From Kribbella sindirgiensis (GTDB lineage: Bacteria; Actinomycetota; Actinomycetes; Propionibacteriales; Kribbellaceae), in assembly GCF_004331435.1 (NCBI RefSeq), contig NZ_SJKA01000002.1:496001-560000 (forward strand): DNA of 64,000 nt. The letters run 5' to 3'. Both the position numbers and the translations under genes were made by a program. Below are positions 61,653-64,000 of the stretch, piece after piece. A model generated the notes under the pieces. It saw only the letters and a list, made by a program, of their open reading frames with translations, was not told where the DNA came from and did no database searches. Every line of letters starts with the position of its first letter. Within the stretch, counting starts at the first letter, position 1.

Positions 61653-62294
61653 CTAGTGGCCGCCGAGATAGGCCAGTACGGCGAGCACCCGGCGGTGCTG
61701 TTCGTCGTTGGTGAGCAGGCCGAGCTTCGCGAGGATGCTGCCGACGTGGGTCTCGACGGTCCGCTCGGTCAGGAACAGCCGCCGGCCGATGCCGACGTTC
61801 GTGCAGCCCTCGGCCATCAGCGCGAGGACTTCACGCTCGCGCGGGGTCAGCGGTGCGAGGCGGTCGTCGGCCTGCCTGCGGCCGATCAACCGGCCGACGA
61901 CTTCCGGATCGAGGGCCGACCCGCCGGCCGCGACCCGGTCCAGGGCGTCGAGGAACTCGTCGACCGCCAGCACGCGGTCCTTGAGGAGGTAGCCGAAGCG
62001 ACCGGTCGCGACCAGCTCGACGGAGTGCCTGGTCTCGACGTGCTGGGAGAGCAGCACAATCCCGAGCTCGGGGTGCAGCACCCGAAGTTGGCGGGCCGCC
62101 CGGGCACCGTCGTCGGTTCCGTCGGGCGGCATCCGGATGTCGATCACGGCCAGGTCGGGCCGGGTCTCCGCGATCACGGTCAGCAGGCTCGTGGCGTCCG
62201 CGGCGAGGCCGGCGATCTCGTGTCCCGCATCGGCCAGCAGCCGCGCCAGCCCTTCCCGGAACAGCGCCGAGTCCTCGCCGATCACGATTCGCAC
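61653..62294 (-). CDS. NarL/LuxR-type response regulator
   Basis: A 213-residue regulator from GTG 62294 ([20 protein letters not shown]). The phospho-acceptor Asp is in [17 protein letters not shown], and the conserved Lys in [17 protein letters not shown]. The HTH reads [20 protein letters not shown] then [20 protein letters not shown]. It overlaps the kinase gene by 13 bases and is clearly its cognate partner. Confidence 0.94.
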   Translation of the reverse strand: MRIVIGEDSALFREGLARLLADAGHEIAGLAADATSLLTVIAETRPDLAVIDIRMPPDGTDDGARAARQLRVLHPELGIVLLSQHVETRHSVELVATGRFGYLLKDRVLAVDEFLDALDRVAAGGSALDPEVVGRLIGRRQADDRLAPLTPREREVLALMAEGCTNVGIGRRLFLTERTVETHVGSILAKLGLLTNDEQHRRVLAVLAYLGGH

Positions 62295-64000
62295 GGCAGC
62301 ACCGCCTCGACCGTCGTACCGCGGCCGGCCGGACTCCGCAGCTCCAGCGCACCGCCGACGGCCGCGACCCGATCGAGCAGTCCGCTCAGCCCCGAGCCGG
62401 GCCGCGGTACGGCTCCCCCGCACCCGTCGTCCTCGATCCGGACCCGCATCACATCGGCCGACCGCGCCACCCGGACCACGATCGCCGTGGCGTTCGCGTA
62501 CTTCGCAGCGTTCGTCACCGCCTCGGCAGCCACGAAGTACGCCGTCGTCGCGAGCTCCTCGGGCAGATCGGCCGGGATCTGCAGCCGGACCGGGATCGGC
62601 AGCGATTGGGTGATCGCGCTCAACGCGGCGTGCAGTCCGTCGTCGAGGCTGGTCGGGCGCAGACCGTGGGCGATCTGCCGCAACTCGGCGACTGCGGTCC
62701 CGAGCTCGGCGACGCCCTGGTCGAGCAGTCCGTTCACGTCGACCGTCCCGTCGTCCAGGTGCCGCTGAGCCAGCCGTAGCGCCATGCCCAACGCGACCAG
62801 CCGTTGCTGCGCGCCGTCGTGCAGGTCCCGCTCCAGCCGCCGCCGCTCCTCGTCACCGGCCTGCACCAACCGCGCGCGACTCGCAGCCACCTCGCGGAGT
62901 GCCCCGGCGAGCTCCGCCCGCAGCCGCGTCACCTCCACCAGGCTGGCCGCCGCGGCCGCCACGGCTTTCAGTACGGCGGGAGGCGTCGCCTCGGATGCGA
63001 GTACGCCGATCTGCTCGCCACCCAGCAGCACCGGGACCAGCCGCGGCTCGGCCACCGGAGCGCCGGCGGCGTCGACGAAACCGGACGCTCCGGGGATCAG
63101 CAGGCCGACCCGAAGGGCCGGATCGCGGAGCGCACCCCGCAGCGCGGACTCGAGGTCCTCGGGCTGGGCCTGCTCGGTGTGGATCCGGCGCTGCAGATCC
63201 TCGATCGCCAGCAAAGCGGCACGTCGCGGTGGATAGAGCCGCCGATCGACCGCGCGCTGCAGCCTGCTTCGCAACGGCGCCAGGATCAAAGCGCACACGG
63301 CGGTCGCTGCCGCGGCGACGACAGCCGAGTCACGTCCCAGTACCAGCCCGAGCGAGACGGCCGAGACGGCGTACGTGCCCAGCAGGACGACCATCACGAT
63401 GCTGTAGCTGACCGTGTCGGCCAGCACCCGGTCGACGTCGTACAGGTCGTGCCGGAGCATCGCCACCGCGACAGAGGCCGGCAGGGACACCAAGGTGACG
63501 ATCCCGAAGACGGTCGCCACGATGCCGCTGCGACCCGTGACCAGGATTTCGGCCAGGCACACGAGCGGGTAGACAACGGCGGCAAGCCCTGCGAGAAGCA
63601 GCCACTTCAGCTGCGCACGGACCGTGCCGGTCGAGCCGCGGTACCGGATCGCCGCCGGTACGACCGCGGTCAGGCAGAGCGCCAGGAACCCGAAGAACGC
63701 CACCTCGCTCACCACACCGAGAACTCCGGACAGCGGCACGTTCTGGAGAGCGCCGAGCACCAGCAAGGCTGGGGGAAGCGGTCGCCATCGACGACTCACC
63801 AGGTGACCTGTCGGGAAGTACAGCAGCAGGAAGGCCACCGCGGCCAGCAACCACCATCCGGTCTCCTCGAGCCAGGCGACCACCCGGCTGTCGAGTGGCA
63901 AGCGCCCCGGATCGTGGGCGACGGCGTCGTAGTAGACGTCGCGTGCGGTCAGGAACACGGCGATCGCGCCGATCCAGCCGAGGATCGCCCCGACCGGGTT
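62282..64000 (-). CDS. sensor histidine kinase, 5' end cut by window edge
   Basis: At least 572 residues visible; the reading frame is still open at the right edge ([20 protein letters not shown]), so the start lies outside. Several helices ([60 protein letters not shown]) precede a GAF-like segment. The HisKA_3 motif is [20 protein letters not shown] with the phospho-acceptor His, and the ATPase N box is [20 protein letters not shown]. The G boxes are [20 protein letters not shown]. Coupled to the downstream response regulator. Confidence 0.93.
   Translation of the reverse strand, partial: NPVGAILGWIGAIAVFLTARDVYYDAVAHDPGRLPLDSRVVAWLEETGWWLLAAVAFLLLYFPTGHLVSRRWRPLPPALLVLGALQNVPLSGVLGVVSEVAFFGFLALCLTAVVPAAIRYRGSTGTVRAQLKWLLLAGLAAVVYPLVCLAEILVTGRSGIVATVFGIVTLVSLPASVAVAMLRHDLYDVDRVLADTVSYSIVMVVLLGTYAVSAVSLGLVLGRDSAVVAAAATAVCALILAPLRSRLQRAVDRRLYPPRRAALLAIEDLQRRIHTEQAQPEDLESALRGALRDPALRVGLLIPGASGFVDAAGAPVAEPRLVPVLLGGEQIGVLASEATPPAVLKAVAAAAASLVEVTRLRAELAGALREVAASRARLVQAGDEERRRLERDLHDGAQQRLVALGMALRLAQRHLDDGTVDVNGLLDQGVAELGTAVAELRQIAHGLRPTSLDDGLHAALSAITQSLPIPVRLQIPADLPEELATTAYFVAAEAVTNAAKYANATAIVVRVARSADVMRVRIEDDGCGGAVPRPGSGLSGLLDRVAAVGGALELRSPAGRGTTVEAVLPCES

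Overview
The window is 64 kb of high-GC DNA dense in GTG starts, GTAC-containing codons and short overlapping operons. An actinobacterium is certain from gene content: the eno-divIC-DUF501-ppx block, mfd-pth-rplY, a Rex-type operator in front of a type II NADH dehydrogenase, a deazaflavin-dependent nitroreductase and MocR/YczE. The overall style resembles Propionibacteriales such as Kribbella, but that genus-level guess is inference. The window is chromosomal. I see no rRNA, phage, insertion sequence or CRISPR array, and one tRNA gene (Leu, anticodon TAA).

Layout. 1-4.1 kb: the start of a cystathionine gamma-synthase gene, running off the left edge, then a two-gene unit encoding an unknown protein and a 759-residue coiled-coil/beta-repeat protein. 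4.1-7.3 kb: a TetR-controlled MMPL exporter with a tandem operator. 7.3-15.4 kb: the YczE/MocR divergent pair, msrA, a lipid-flippase-like protein facing a CDP-alcohol phosphatidyltransferase-sulfatase fusion, a methyltransferase and a MazG-like enzyme. 15.4-29.8 kb: accessory metabolism. It includes a decayed lipoprotein-like gene, a chloramphenicol-phosphotransferase-like kinase, a secreted heparinase II/III-like lyase, DinB, alpha/beta hydrolase, luciferase-like and quinone reductases, an AAC(3)-like acetyltransferase with a DUF2625 partner, Nudix, membrane proteins, a BBE flavoprotein, and a LarA-type racemase paired with a Baeyer-Villiger-like monooxygenase. 29.8-42.4 kb: cystathionine beta-synthase, SGNH hydrolase, BI-1-like protein, a DUF4118 protein, a GNAT-methyltransferase fusion, NDH-2, a two-component system, and an ACT-domain protein coupled to peptide deformylase, then tRNA-Leu. 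42.4-48 kb: a J-domain protein with an altered HPD motif, a family 5 uracil-DNA glycosylase, a TetR/MFS pair and a Phd/VapC-type toxin-antitoxin pair. 48-60 kb: a conserved housekeeping cluster on the minus strand (ppx, DUF501, divIC, eno, mazG, SurA-like lipoprotein, mfd, pth, rplY). A phosphotransferase gene and a second toxin-antitoxin pair sit between eno and mazG. 60-64 kb: a membrane protein, a DUF1932 dehydrogenase and a second two-component system cut by the right edge.

How the parts work together. cbs and the cystathionine gamma-synthase gene cover both steps linking homocysteine, cystathionine and cysteine/methionine, though they lie 29 kb apart. The housekeeping block combines transcription-coupled repair (Mfd), translation quality (Pth, L25), nucleotide-pool sanitation (MazG), glycolysis (enolase), division (DivIC) and polyphosphate/ppGpp turnover (Ppx). 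No single large novel system stands out. The most unusual items are the repeat/coiled-coil/DUF4097-like protein and its partner, the CDP-alcohol phosphatidyltransferase-sulfatase fusion, the GNAT-methyltransferase fusion, the LarA-monooxygenase pair and the HTD J-domain protein.
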